Of a stretch of 64,000 nucleotides of DNA, positions 56,205 through 64,000 are shown in pieces. The stretch covers positions 1 through 64,000 of the forward strand of contig NZ_JAJAEL010000038.1 in NCBI RefSeq assembly GCF_020447205.1, given 5' to 3'. A program made the position numbers and the translations under genes. Each line of letters starts with the position of its first letter. The stretch's first letter is position 1. The notes below the pieces were generated by a model that saw only the letters and a program-made list of their open reading frames with translations, had not been told where the DNA came from and made no database searches. Source of the DNA: Thalassolituus alkanivorans. Its GTDB lineage: Bacteria; Pseudomonadota; Gammaproteobacteria; Pseudomonadales; Oceanobacteraceae.

Positions 56205-57106
56205 TGGCACCGGATTTACAGCCATTGCAGCAACAGCTGCAGAGCGTCCAGCAGCGTCTGGAACAGCAACTGCATCAGCATCTTCAGGCTCTGCAACTGG
56301 CGGATTCGCGCCTGGCGGAGGCCATGACTTATGGCGTGTTAAATGGCGGTAAACGCCTGCGGCCATTTCTTTGCTATGCCGCAGCGCAGGCGCTGGGTGG
56401 TAACTGGGAGCAGGCGGATGCCGCGGCTACCGCGCTGGAAATGGTGCACAGCTACAGTCTGGTGCACGACGATCTGCCGGCCATGGATGACGACGATCTG
56501 CGCCGTGGTAAGCCAACCTGTCATATTGCTTTTGATGAAGCCACCGCCATTCTGGCCGGTGATGGTCTGCTCACGGCAGCCTTCGAAGTACTGGCCAATG
56601 CACCACAGCAAACGGCAGAACAACGCCTGACCCTGATTCGTCTGCTGGCACAGGGGTCCGGTGGTGCGGGAATGGTGGCCGGACAAAGCATCGATCTGGG
56701 CCATGTTGGCAAGCCGATGACGCTGCCCGAGCTGGAACGCATGCACCGTCACAAAACCGGTGCGCTGATCCGCAGTGCGGTGTTAATGGGCGCTCATGCC
56801 GCCTGCGCCGAGGTGGATCAGGCAACCGAGCAGGCGTTGGTACGTTATGCCGATGCTGTCGGTCTGGCCTTTCAGGTACAGGACGATATTCTCGATATCG
56901 AAGGTGATACGGTCACTCTGGGCAAAACCCAGGGCGCTGACCTTGCACTGAACAAACCAACCTATCCGGCATTGCTGGGCCTTGATGGTGCGCGGGCCAA
57001 AGCCCGTGAGCTGGTGGCCGACGCCCATGCGGCACTGGCTGGTCTGGGTGGTGATACCTCGGTACTGGCGCAGCTGGCCGATTACATCATCAACCGCGAT
57101 CACTGA
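56204..57106 (+). CDS. ispA: IspA, farnesyl diphosphate synthase
   Basis: A 300-residue prenyltransferase condensing IPP with DMAPP and GPP. The first Asp-rich motif (HDDLPAMDDDDLRRG) and the second (VQDDILDIEGD) are intact, as is GGKRLRPFL. It is coupled to xseB. Confidence 0.96.
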   Translation: MAPDLQPLQQQLQSVQQRLEQQLHQHLQALQLADSRLAEAMTYGVLNGGKRLRPFLCYAAAQALGGNWEQADAAATALEMVHSYSLVHDDLPAMDDDDLRRGKPTCHIAFDEATAILAGDGLLTAAFEVLANAPQQTAEQRLTLIRLLAQGSGGAGMVAGQSIDLGHVGKPMTLPELERMHRHKTGALIRSAVLMGAHAACAEVDQATEQALVRYADAVGLAFQVQDDILDIEGDTVTLGKTQGADLALNKPTYPALLGLDGARAKARELVADAHAALAGLGGDTSVLAQLADYIINRDH

Positions 57107-57318
57107 CCTGCGTTAAATCTTATTCGTGCAGTGGCAGGGGTAAAAGCACAGTCTCTTAGCTGTCAGACCGGGACATATACGTCACAGTGCTACTCATTAC
57201 CGTCAACAGCCGTTAGAATGGCAGCCCTTTTGCGGGGCTGCCTTACGGTTTACGGTTCTTATTGTTTCCTGAACATGCCCCCTCCCGACGGATACCGCGA
57301 CCGCGCTGATATAAGCTG

Positions 57319-59199
57319 ATGACATTGACTGAAATTCCGGGCTCCCGCCCCAGTACACCGCTGCTGGACAGCATTGACTCTCCGGCCGAGCTGCGTGCGC
57401 TGGATGCAGACCTGTTGCCACAGGTGTGTGCTGAGCTGCGTGAGTTTCTGCTCTACAGTGTTGGCCAGTCCGGTGGTCATTTTGCCGCAGGTCTGGGTGT
57501 GGTCGAGTTGACGGTTGCCCTGCATCACGCATTTAACACCCCGGAAGATCGTCTGGTCTGGGACGTGGGTCATCAGGCGTATCCGCATAAAATTCTGACC
57601 GGCCGCCGTGAGCAGATGCCAAGCATCCGCAGCGCCGAAGGGCCGGCAGCGTTCCCGCTGCGTGAAGAAAGCGAATACGACACCTTTGGCGTGGGCCACT
57701 CCAGCACCTCTATCGGTGCGGCCTTAGGTATGGCGCTGGCGTTGCGCGCGCAGCAGAAAGAACAGCAAACCGTGGCCATTATTGGCGATGGTGCCATGAG
57801 CGCCGGTATGGCTTTTGAAGCGCTGAATCACGCCGGCCACGTTAAAGCCGATATGCTGGTGATCCTGAACGACAACGATATGTCGATCTCCAACAATGTC
57901 GGTGCACTGAACAAATACTTCACCCGCATCTGGTCGAGCCGTACCTATTCCGCTTTGCGTGAAGGCAGTAAACGGGTGCTGGAGAAGATTCCGGCGGCGT
58001 GGGAATTTGCCCGCCGAACCGAAGAGCACATGAAGGGCATGGTCGCGCCCGGCACCTTATTCGAGGAACTGGGCTTTAACTACTATGGCCCGATTGATGG
58101 CCATGACCTGGATGAGCTGCTGCTCACCCTGCAGAACCTGAAAAAGCTCAAAGGCCCGCGCTTCCTGCATGTGGTTACCCGTAAAGGCAAAGGATTTCAG
58201 CCGGCCGAAGATGATCCGATCAAATACCATGCGCTGAAAGGCAGCAATGCCGACGCTGGTGTGAAAATGCCGAGCTATTCCAATGTGTTCGGTAACTGGC
58301 TGTGCGATATGGCCGCTGCCGATGAGCGTCTGATGGGTATTACCCCGGCGATGCGTGAAGGTTCCGACCTGATCCGCTTCTCGCAGGAATTTCCTGAGCG
58401 TTACTTCGATGTAGCCATTGCCGAACAGCATGCAGTAACTCTGGCTGCGGGCCTAGCCTGTGAAGGGGCCAAGCCGGTGGTGGCGATTTATTCGACCTTC
58501 CTGCAGCGCGCTTATGATCAGCTGATTCACGACGTCGCATTGCAGAACCTCGATGTACTCTTTGCCATCGACCGTGCCGGCCTGGTCGGCGAAGACGGTC
58601 CCACGCATCACGGTGCCTACGATTTAAGTTACCTGCGCTGCATTCCGAATATGGTGGTGATGACCCCATCAGATGAAAACGAATGCCGCCAGATGCTCTA
58701 TACCGGCTATCAGCACGAAGGCCCGGCCGCGGTGCGCTATCCGCGTGGCTGCGGCACCGGAGTTGAGCCAACCACAGATATGCAGGCACTGGCGCTGGGT
58801 AAGGGCATTATCCGTCGTGAAGGCAATGCGGTTGCAGGTAAACGCGTTGCCATTCTCGCCTTTGGCGCGCCGTTACGCGAAGCTCAGCTGGTGGCTGCCA
58901 CTCTGGATGCCAGCGTCGCCGATATGCGTTTTGTTAAGCCACTGGATACCGAACTGGTATTACAGCTGGCGGCAGACCATGACCTGCTGGTCACTCTGGA
59001 AGAAAACGCTGTGATGGGCGGGGCCGGCAGTGCGGTGCTGGAAGCGCTGGCAGCCGCCAATGTGCAGATTCCGGTACTGACTCTGGGCATCCCTGACCGC
59101 TATATCGAGCATGCTTCTCCTGCCCAGCAGCAGCGGGATATTGCGCTGGATACCGATAGTCTCCTCAGCAGCATCCGTTCGCGGTTGGCGCAAGGCTGA
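57319..59199 (+). CDS. dxs: Dxs, 1-deoxy-D-xylulose-5-phosphate synthase
   Basis: A 626-residue thiamine-diphosphate enzyme starting the MEP isoprenoid pathway. [13 protein letters not shown], ThDP motif [18 protein letters not shown] with NDNDMSIS, and the C-terminal [24 protein letters not shown] are present. It lies 212 bp after ispA; a hairpin GGCAGCCC / GGGCTGCC (57220-57242) is in that gap, next to a -10-like TAGAAT. Confidence 0.97.
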   Translation: MTLTEIPGSRPSTPLLDSIDSPAELRALDADLLPQVCAELREFLLYSVGQSGGHFAAGLGVVELTVALHHAFNTPEDRLVWDVGHQAYPHKILTGRREQMPSIRSAEGPAAFPLREESEYDTFGVGHSSTSIGAALGMALALRAQQKEQQTVAIIGDGAMSAGMAFEALNHAGHVKADMLVILNDNDMSISNNVGALNKYFTRIWSSRTYSALREGSKRVLEKIPAAWEFARRTEEHMKGMVAPGTLFEELGFNYYGPIDGHDLDELLLTLQNLKKLKGPRFLHVVTRKGKGFQPAEDDPIKYHALKGSNADAGVKMPSYSNVFGNWLCDMAAADERLMGITPAMREGSDLIRFSQEFPERYFDVAIAEQHAVTLAAGLACEGAKPVVAIYSTFLQRAYDQLIHDVALQNLDVLFAIDRAGLVGEDGPTHHGAYDLSYLRCIPNMVVMTPSDENECRQMLYTGYQHEGPAAVRYPRGCGTGVEPTTDMQALALGKGIIRREGNAVAGKRVAILAFGAPLREAQLVAATLDASVADMRFVKPLDTELVLQLAADHDLLVTLEENAVMGGAGSAVLEALAAANVQIPVLTLGIPDRYIEHASPAQQQRDIALDTDSLLSSIRSRLAQG

Positions 59200-59278
59200 T
59201 CTACCTTTAATAACCCCTCGTTTTTCTCCCAGACAGTGCTTTACTGATAGCTTAAGCAATGTCCAGGGAGAGGAACTC

Positions 59279-60955
59279 ATGGCTAAACGTCATGTTCTGC
59301 TCAGTCTGCTGATTTCCACCATTATTGGATTTGGAGTCTACGAGCTCAGCGTCCGCGTAGAGCAGCAACGTACTGCCGCTGTTTCCCACGATTTACTGCA
59401 GCATGTATACATCCGTTCGCTGCGTGAGTATTACCAGCTGCTGGCAGATGCCGAACAACTGCTGAACGATCATCCGCCAGGCTATGTTGAGCTGCAGCAA
59501 TACCGGCAGAATTCGCCGCTGGGGCCGTTCATGCTGATCAGTGAGGAAAGCAGTGAAAAGCTGGCCGTTACCGGCGACTGGTTGCTGCATATGTCGCTGC
59601 AGGATCTGAAAGCCGATATCACTATTCCCGGCCGTCTGGTCGAGCGTCCCGGTCTGGTGCTGACTCTCCATTCCGCGATGAAAGAGCGCAGCCTGATTGT
59701 CCGGCTTGAACTTTATGAATGGTTGCAGCAGATCACCTCCGATATGGGTTATGGCGATATTCCGATGCTGGTGATGTACCACGCCCAGCCATTATCCGAT
59801 CCGGCGCCGCAGCAGCGTCAGCAGATGATGGTATTCAATGATTTTCTGTTACCGGAATTCAGCCTTTATCTCGATCGCAGTCAGATCGAAGGACACTTTT
59901 TTCAGACCTATTTGCCATATTCGGCTGCCAGTGCTGCTATGGCGCTGAGCCTGCTGTTACTGATTGTTCTGTTTTATCAGTATGGCCGCCGTATGCAGGT
60001 TAGCCGTGAGCTTGAAGGCCGTTCAGCCGAGCTGGCAGAAACCAGTCATATTCTGCGTACCCAGATGGCGCTGAATGCGCGCAGCCAGAAAGAACTGTTG
60101 AAAAGCAATTATCAGTTGCGCGGTCTGAACCGTGATCTGGAAAACGCCCAGACACGGCTGAAACTCTCGGAGCGGCTGGCCGGGTTGGGAGAGCTGTCGG
60201 CTGGTATTGCCCACGAAATTAATAATCCTGTGGCTTATATCAGCAGCAACCTGAAAGAACTGGGCCATGATCTGCAGGCGTTGCTCGATTTTGTCCAGTC
60301 CATCGATGAAGCCTCTGACCTTCTGGATATTAAGTCAGATTTCTATCAGGAGCTGCTGCTCGCCTATCAGCGTCTGGATATCCCGCATGTGTCCAGTGTG
60401 GCACCTTCTCGCCTGCAGGACTGCATTCGGGGTACCGAACGTGTTACCCAGATTATTGCCGATATGCGTAAGCTGAGCCGTACCCAGTCACATATGCAAT
60501 GGTGCCAGCTGAATGATGACGTCAGCAGCATTATCAATATCGCCCGTTCCCGACTGCCCGACAACGTAAACCTGACGGTAGAGCTGATTGATCTGCCGGA
60601 AGTGTTCTGTAATCCATCGCAGATTGGCCAGGTCGTACTGAATGTGCTGATCAATGCCATTCAGGCGCTGGAGGGCAGTGGCGGCAATATTTATATCAGT
60701 GAAGCACTGGATCAGAATGTGCTGAGTATCAGTATCCGCGATGATGGCCCCGGTATGGAGAACAATGTTGCATCCCGGGTGTTCGAACCCTTTTTTACCA
60801 CTAAACTGGAAGGAGATGGCACTGGTCTAGGGCTGGCGCTGTGCTACAAACTGATGCAGGAACATCAGGGAGGGATTGAGCTTGAGACCGCTCCCGGTAA
60901 AGGCGCTTGTTTTACCCTGATTCTGCCGATCGGAGAAAAGAACCATGCTGAGTGA
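59279..60955 (+). CDS. membrane sensor histidine kinase
   Basis: A 558-residue kinase with two membrane helices (~5-25 and ~217-238) around a ~190-residue periplasmic domain of unknown fold, then a coiled coil (~240-300), HisKA with His312 in GIAHEINNPVAYI, and a HATPase domain (N-box near 444-455, DDGPGM ~488, GTGLGLAL ~514). ATG 59279 follows AGGGAGAGGAA. It overlaps the regulator gene by 11 bp, so the two form a pair. The signal is unknown. Confidence 0.93.
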   Translation: MAKRHVLLSLLISTIIGFGVYELSVRVEQQRTAAVSHDLLQHVYIRSLREYYQLLADAEQLLNDHPPGYVELQQYRQNSPLGPFMLISEESSEKLAVTGDWLLHMSLQDLKADITIPGRLVERPGLVLTLHSAMKERSLIVRLELYEWLQQITSDMGYGDIPMLVMYHAQPLSDPAPQQRQQMMVFNDFLLPEFSLYLDRSQIEGHFFQTYLPYSAASAAMALSLLLLIVLFYQYGRRMQVSRELEGRSAELAETSHILRTQMALNARSQKELLKSNYQLRGLNRDLENAQTRLKLSERLAGLGELSAGIAHEINNPVAYISSNLKELGHDLQALLDFVQSIDEASDLLDIKSDFYQELLLAYQRLDIPHVSSVAPSRLQDCIRGTERVTQIIADMRKLSRTQSHMQWCQLNDDVSSIINIARSRLPDNVNLTVELIDLPEVFCNPSQIGQVVLNVLINAIQALEGSGGNIYISEALDQNVLSISIRDDGPGMENNVASRVFEPFFTTKLEGDGTGLGLALCYKLMQEHQGGIELETAPGKGACFTLILPIGEKNHAE

Positions 60956-62285
60956 CAACGTCCAGACTCTGGTACGGGAAAAACACGGCCGCTTACTGAT
61001 CGTGGATGATGAAGAAGCCGTGCTGCAGGCACTGAAACGCTTATTTCATCGTCACTACGATGTCGTGCTGGTTACCAGCGGAGCCGCCGCCGTGGAGCTG
61101 CTGCAGCAGGAAGAGTTTGATCTGATCATTTCCGATATGCGCATGCCGGGCATGAGTGGGGCTGAACTGCTGAAGCATTGCTTTGAACAATATCCGGAGA
61201 TGATCCGTATTCTGCTGACGGGCTACTCCGACCTGGAATCCGCCATCAAAGCGGTTAACGAAGGCAATATCTATCGTTATATATCCAAACCCTGGGATAA
61301 CGATCAGCTGCGCAATATCGTGGCCGAAGCGCTGGATACCCGTGAGCTCAAAGCCGCCAATATTAAGCTGAATGCGCATATTACCGAGCAGAATGCCGAA
61401 CTGGCGCGCCTGAACCGTGAGCTGCAGGATAAATACCAGCAGAAATCCGATCAGGTCGGCGAGGCCGAGGCCAAGCTGAGTGACGCTTACCGCACGTTGC
61501 GGCAGGAGTTTAACAGCATGGTGCACATTCTGGTTGGCATCATGGAGGCACGTAATGGTGAAGAAAAAGGCAGCAGCGAGCGTCAGGCGCGGCTGGCCAA
61601 ATTATTTGCTGAGTTTTCCGGTCTCGACGGGCAATCCATTCAGGACGTTTATTACGCCGCTCTGCTGAAGAATATCGGTAAGGTATCGCTGCCGGACAGT
61701 GTGCTGGGCAAGGCGCTGACTCAGATGAGCGCCAACGAAAAATACGAATATGCCCACTTCACAATTAATGGCCAGACCAGCCTGATGCTGCTGGAACCTT
61801 TACAGAATGTCGCCAATATCATCCGCTCACATATGGAGCTGTATAACGGCAAAGGCTTTCCCGACAAGCTGAGTGGCAATGCCATCCCCAAAGAGGCGCG
61901 CATACTGCGTATCGTCAGCGACTATGTTGAGCTGCAGCGCGAACATAACTTTCTCGGCGAAACCCTGGATGAAGAAACCGCCAGAGCCTATCTGCTGAAA
62001 ATGGCCGGGCAGCGTTACGACCGCGAGCTGGTGGATGTCTTTATGACGGTGCTGGATGACTTTGAAGAAGGTGTGGTGCCGAATCTGGAGCGTATCAACA
62101 TCAAAGAGGCGCGCGTTGGTATGATTCTGGCCGGCAATCTGGTCAGTCCGGCGGGGGTGGTTCTGCTGTCAGAAGGAACACAGCTGACGGAGCGTCATGT
62201 GGCCAAACTGCAGGCCATGGAGCGGCAGTTCGAGGGCCATGAAATCAAACTGCACGTGCGGCGGGAATCCGCCGCGAAAAAGTAA
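60945..62285 (+). CDS. response regulator with degenerate HD-GYP domain
   Basis: A 446-residue RpfG-like regulator. REC (~16-130) has phospho-acceptor Asp64 in SDMRMPG and Lys in YISKPW; a coiled coil (~135-175) links it to an HD-GYP domain. The metal-ligand HD is replaced by Lys242-Asn243 (LLKNIGKVSLPD), HHE by Ser295-His296-Met (SHMELYNGKG) and GYP by GFP (304-306). Loss of these ligands argues against c-di-GMP hydrolysis; a scaffold or binding role is more likely. A C-terminal extension (~375-446) is extra. It pairs with the upstream kinase. Confidence 0.9.
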   Translation: MLSDNVQTLVREKHGRLLIVDDEEAVLQALKRLFHRHYDVVLVTSGAAAVELLQQEEFDLIISDMRMPGMSGAELLKHCFEQYPEMIRILLTGYSDLESAIKAVNEGNIYRYISKPWDNDQLRNIVAEALDTRELKAANIKLNAHITEQNAELARLNRELQDKYQQKSDQVGEAEAKLSDAYRTLRQEFNSMVHILVGIMEARNGEEKGSSERQARLAKLFAEFSGLDGQSIQDVYYAALLKNIGKVSLPDSVLGKALTQMSANEKYEYAHFTINGQTSLMLLEPLQNVANIIRSHMELYNGKGFPDKLSGNAIPKEARILRIVSDYVELQREHNFLGETLDEETARAYLLKMAGQRYDRELVDVFMTVLDDFEEGVVPNLERINIKEARVGMILAGNLVSPAGVVLLSEGTQLTERHVAKLQAMERQFEGHEIKLHVRRESAAKK

Positions 62286-62306
62286 GCAACAGGCCGTCGC
62301 TTACTT
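62280..62306. terminator. hairpin over convergent stop codons
   Basis: AAGTAAGC (62280-62287) and GCTTACTT (62299-62306) form an 8-bp stem between the HD-GYP-like gene and ribA. No clear T-run. Confidence 0.45.
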
Positions 62307-62957
62307 CTCAGTGTCGTCGCTGCTGCCCGGAATATCATCATCCTGATGAGTGACAATACCGGCCGCCGATTGCGGCAGATAATGTCCCAGCTTGCTGGCT
62401 TTGGTGTTCAGATAGCCATCGTTATGCGGGTTGCGTCCCACCTGTAACGATACCCGCTCAACCACATCAACCCCGGCTTCGCTCAGTGCTTTTACCTTGC
62501 GGGGGTTATTGGTCATCAGACGGATAGCGTGAATTCCCAGGTGATCGAGCATTGGCCGGCACATACTGTAGTCACGCATATCGGCGCCAAAGCCCAGCTG
62601 TTCGTTGGCTTCAACGGTGTCTGCTCCCTGATCCTGCAGGTTATAGGCACGGATCTTATTCAGCAGGCCAATGCCACGGCCTTCCTGACGCAGGTACAAC
62701 ACCACACCACGGCCGGCTTCGGCCACAGCGCGCAGCGCTTCTTCCAGCTGGTAGCCACAGTCACAGCGCATACTGAACAGCGCATCGCCGGTCAGACATT
62801 CAGAATGTGCCCGTGCCAGTACCGGCTCGCCATTGGCGATATCGCCCATGGACAGAGCTACGTGCTCTTTGCCGTTGCTGCTGTCTTCAAAGCCATGCAT
62901 GGTGAAGACACCGAACGGTGTCGGTAATTTGGACGAAGCAATGAATGTGATACTCAA
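62301..62957 (-). CDS. ribA: RibA, GTP cyclohydrolase II
   Basis: A 218-residue enzyme starting riboflavin synthesis. The zinc ligands C-x10-C-x-C ([15 protein letters not shown]), [17 protein letters not shown] and [13 protein letters not shown] are intact. The best start is TTG 62957, with AGGAG seven bases upstream and the conserved beginning [16 protein letters not shown]. Stand-alone, not fused to RibB. No FMN riboswitch was recognised upstream. Confidence 0.95.
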   Translation of the reverse strand: MSITFIASSKLPTPFGVFTMHGFEDSSNGKEHVALSMGDIANGEPVLARAHSECLTGDALFSMRCDCGYQLEEALRAVAEAGRGVVLYLRQEGRGIGLLNKIRAYNLQDQGADTVEANEQLGFGADMRDYSMCRPMLDHLGIHAIRLMTNNPRKVKALSEAGVDVVERVSLQVGRNPHNDGYLNTKASKLGHYLPQSAAGIVTHQDDDIPGSSDDTEK

Positions 62958-63204
62958 TGGGAGTACTCCTGGGTAAAACAGGGCGCGTATTCTAACAGTC
63001 TGACACTGCCCTGCCTAATGCGATGTCGCCAAAGACCGGCGGCTTGTTATCCACTGTGGCTTTGTTGTTGCCGTGGCGATTGTGCATCAATGCCCCCGGG
63101 AGCAGGCGGAATACAGGGAAAAGTGCAGTAGAATTGCACCATCAGAACGTCGCTGGCGGCGTTATTTTTTTCTCAGCGAACAATGAATACAGGAAACCGA
63201 CCCA

Positions 63205-63882
63205 ATGATCTGGCTGCTGTTGGCCTTGTTAGTACTCGCGATTCTTATTTTACCCGGCGTATGGGTGCAGCATGTGCTGAAAAAGCACAGTGCTCCGCGC
63301 AATGATTATCCGGGTAACGGTGGCGATATGGCGCGTCACCTGCTGGCCAAACTGGAGCTGAATGATGTGCAGGTGGAAGCCACCGATCAGGGGGATCACT
63401 ATGATCCACGCAGCAAAACGGTACGTCTGACCAGCGATAAACTGGACGGCAAAAGTCTCACCGCGGTAGTGGTCGCGGCCCACGAAGTCGGCCATGCACT
63501 GCAGCATGCGCGTAAAGAAACCCTGTTTCAGAGCCGCACCGGCTTTGCCGTGCTGGCCTACTGGATGCAGCGTATCGCTCCATTGGCGCTGCTGCTGGCG
63601 CCGTTTCTGGCGGTGGTTGCCCCTGTTGCCTCGCGTTTTGCCCTGGTTGTGGCGGTTGGAGCCATGCTGATCGGCACTCTGGTGCATATTGTTACTTTAC
63701 CGGTGGAGTGGGATGCCAGCTTCGGTAAAGCGCTGCCATTGTTGCGCGAAGGAGAGTATCTGGACGAGCGCGATATGAAAGCCGCGCACAGCATTCTGAC
63801 GGCAGCGGCTTTAACCTATGTTGCCGCTTCGCTGGTCAGCCTGCTGAATATTGGTCGCTGGCTGCGCCTGCTGCGGCGCTGA
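63205..63882 (+). CDS. membrane zinc metallopeptidase (YugP-type)
   Basis: A 225-residue neutral zinc peptidase. An N-terminal helix (~2-22) precedes the HEVGH motif (His93-Glu94, His97 in AAHEVGHALQHA), and further hydrophobic segments lie at ~120-165 and ~195-215. The family (Zn_peptidase_2) is widespread; substrates are unknown. ATG 63205 fits. Confidence 0.9.
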   Translation: MIWLLLALLVLAILILPGVWVQHVLKKHSAPRNDYPGNGGDMARHLLAKLELNDVQVEATDQGDHYDPRSKTVRLTSDKLDGKSLTAVVVAAHEVGHALQHARKETLFQSRTGFAVLAYWMQRIAPLALLLAPFLAVVAPVASRFALVVAVGAMLIGTLVHIVTLPVEWDASFGKALPLLREGEYLDERDMKAAHSILTAAALTYVAASLVSLLNIGRWLRLLRR

Positions 63883-63947
63883 TATTGTGCTGCCTTTTCG
63901 TTTAGGGCCTGTTAACGTGCACGCATGGACACCGTAGTGAGTGAAGG

Positions 63948-64000
63948 ATGAACCTGTCTCAATATTCCAGCCGCCGTTATTTCCTGTTACTGCTGGCACC
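63948..64000 (+). CDS. N-terminal fragment of an unidentified protein
   Basis: The frame MNLSQYSSRRYFLLLLA runs off the window. A short polar head then a hydrophobic stretch suggests a signal peptide or membrane anchor. GTGAAGG lies upstream but very close to the ATG. Too short to name. Confidence 0.45.
   Translation, partial: MNLSQYSSRRYFLLLLA

Noticed and set aside
62958..63204. possible FMN riboswitch near ribA
   Set aside because: The conserved FMN-element helices are not apparent and ribA has only a short leader.

Overview
The window looks like a piece of chromosome from a marine gammaproteobacterium of the Oceanospirillales/Pseudomonadales type (Thalassolituus- or Oleibacter-like). 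That is an inference from gene content and order, not from any database search. The main pointers are the Pseudomonas-like string ponA / pilMNOPQ-aroK-aroB-damX-gltB-gltD-hemE, the mutY-yggX-tRNA-Phe junction, a serA gene divergent from a D-2-hydroxyglutarate dehydrogenase, a sodium-type flagellar motor pair and a complete Mrp Na+/H+ antiporter operon.

Positions 1-5110 are the end of an integrative element (genomic island). A phage-type tyrosine recombinase (3457-5034, minus) lies 77 bp from the 3' end of tRNA-Phe(GAA) (5111-5186, minus), the usual arrangement for an element inserted in a tRNA gene. Inward from the integrase come two tiny proteins, a 530-bp gap with two DnaA-box matches, a RadC-family JAMM protein followed by a 31-residue membrane peptide, an XRE regulator resembling the controller (C) proteins of restriction-modification systems with a perfect 24-bp palindrome upstream, a Sel1-type lipoprotein, and a small membrane protein whose stop codon coincides with the end of an IS3-family element that runs off the left edge. 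The other attachment site is not in the window.

From 5111 onward the content is core genome. 5.2-10.7 kb: tRNA-Phe with a strong promoter, yggX, mutY, a CHASE8-type/HAMP/PAS/GGDEF/EAL protein, a stand-alone MlaC-like protein and a PanZ-like acetyltransferase. 10.8-13.7 kb: hisBHAF. 13.7-19.7 kb: an unknown protein, a TonB-dependent receptor, and divergent serA and D2HGDH. 19.7-40.2 kb: ponA divergent from pilMNOPQ (type IV pilus alignment complex and secretin), aroKB, a DamX-like SPOR protein, gltBD, then an AT-richer Ig-like lipoprotein apparently inserted before hemE. 40.4-46.2 kb: mrp operon with a fused MrpA-MrpB subunit. 46.3-53.3 kb: cheV, radA, metY, three tandem paralogous Frag1/DRAM-like membrane proteins, a TIGR02647 protein and rsmE. 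53.4-55.8 kb: pomA-motB/pomB-PilZ, a flagellar motor operon with a built-in c-di-GMP receptor. 55.9-59.2 kb: xseB-ispA-dxs (isoprenoid precursors). 59.3-62.3 kb: a histidine kinase and its REC-HD-GYP-like partner whose metal-binding residues are lost. 62.3-64.0 kb: ribA, a membrane zinc peptidase and the start of one further gene.

A recurring theme is control of motility and surface behaviour. GGDEF/EAL and PilZ act on c-di-GMP, while CheV, PomAB, the type IV pilus genes and the degenerate HD-GYP regulator belong to motility, chemotaxis or signalling. Sodium energetics (Mrp with PomAB) is a second theme. No CRISPR array, rRNA operon or prophage structural gene was seen. The most unusual stretches are the island (1-5.1 kb), the Ig-like lipoprotein (36.8-39.0 kb), the membrane-protein triplet (50.2-52.2 kb) and the kinase with the inactive-looking HD-GYP partner (59.3-62.3 kb).
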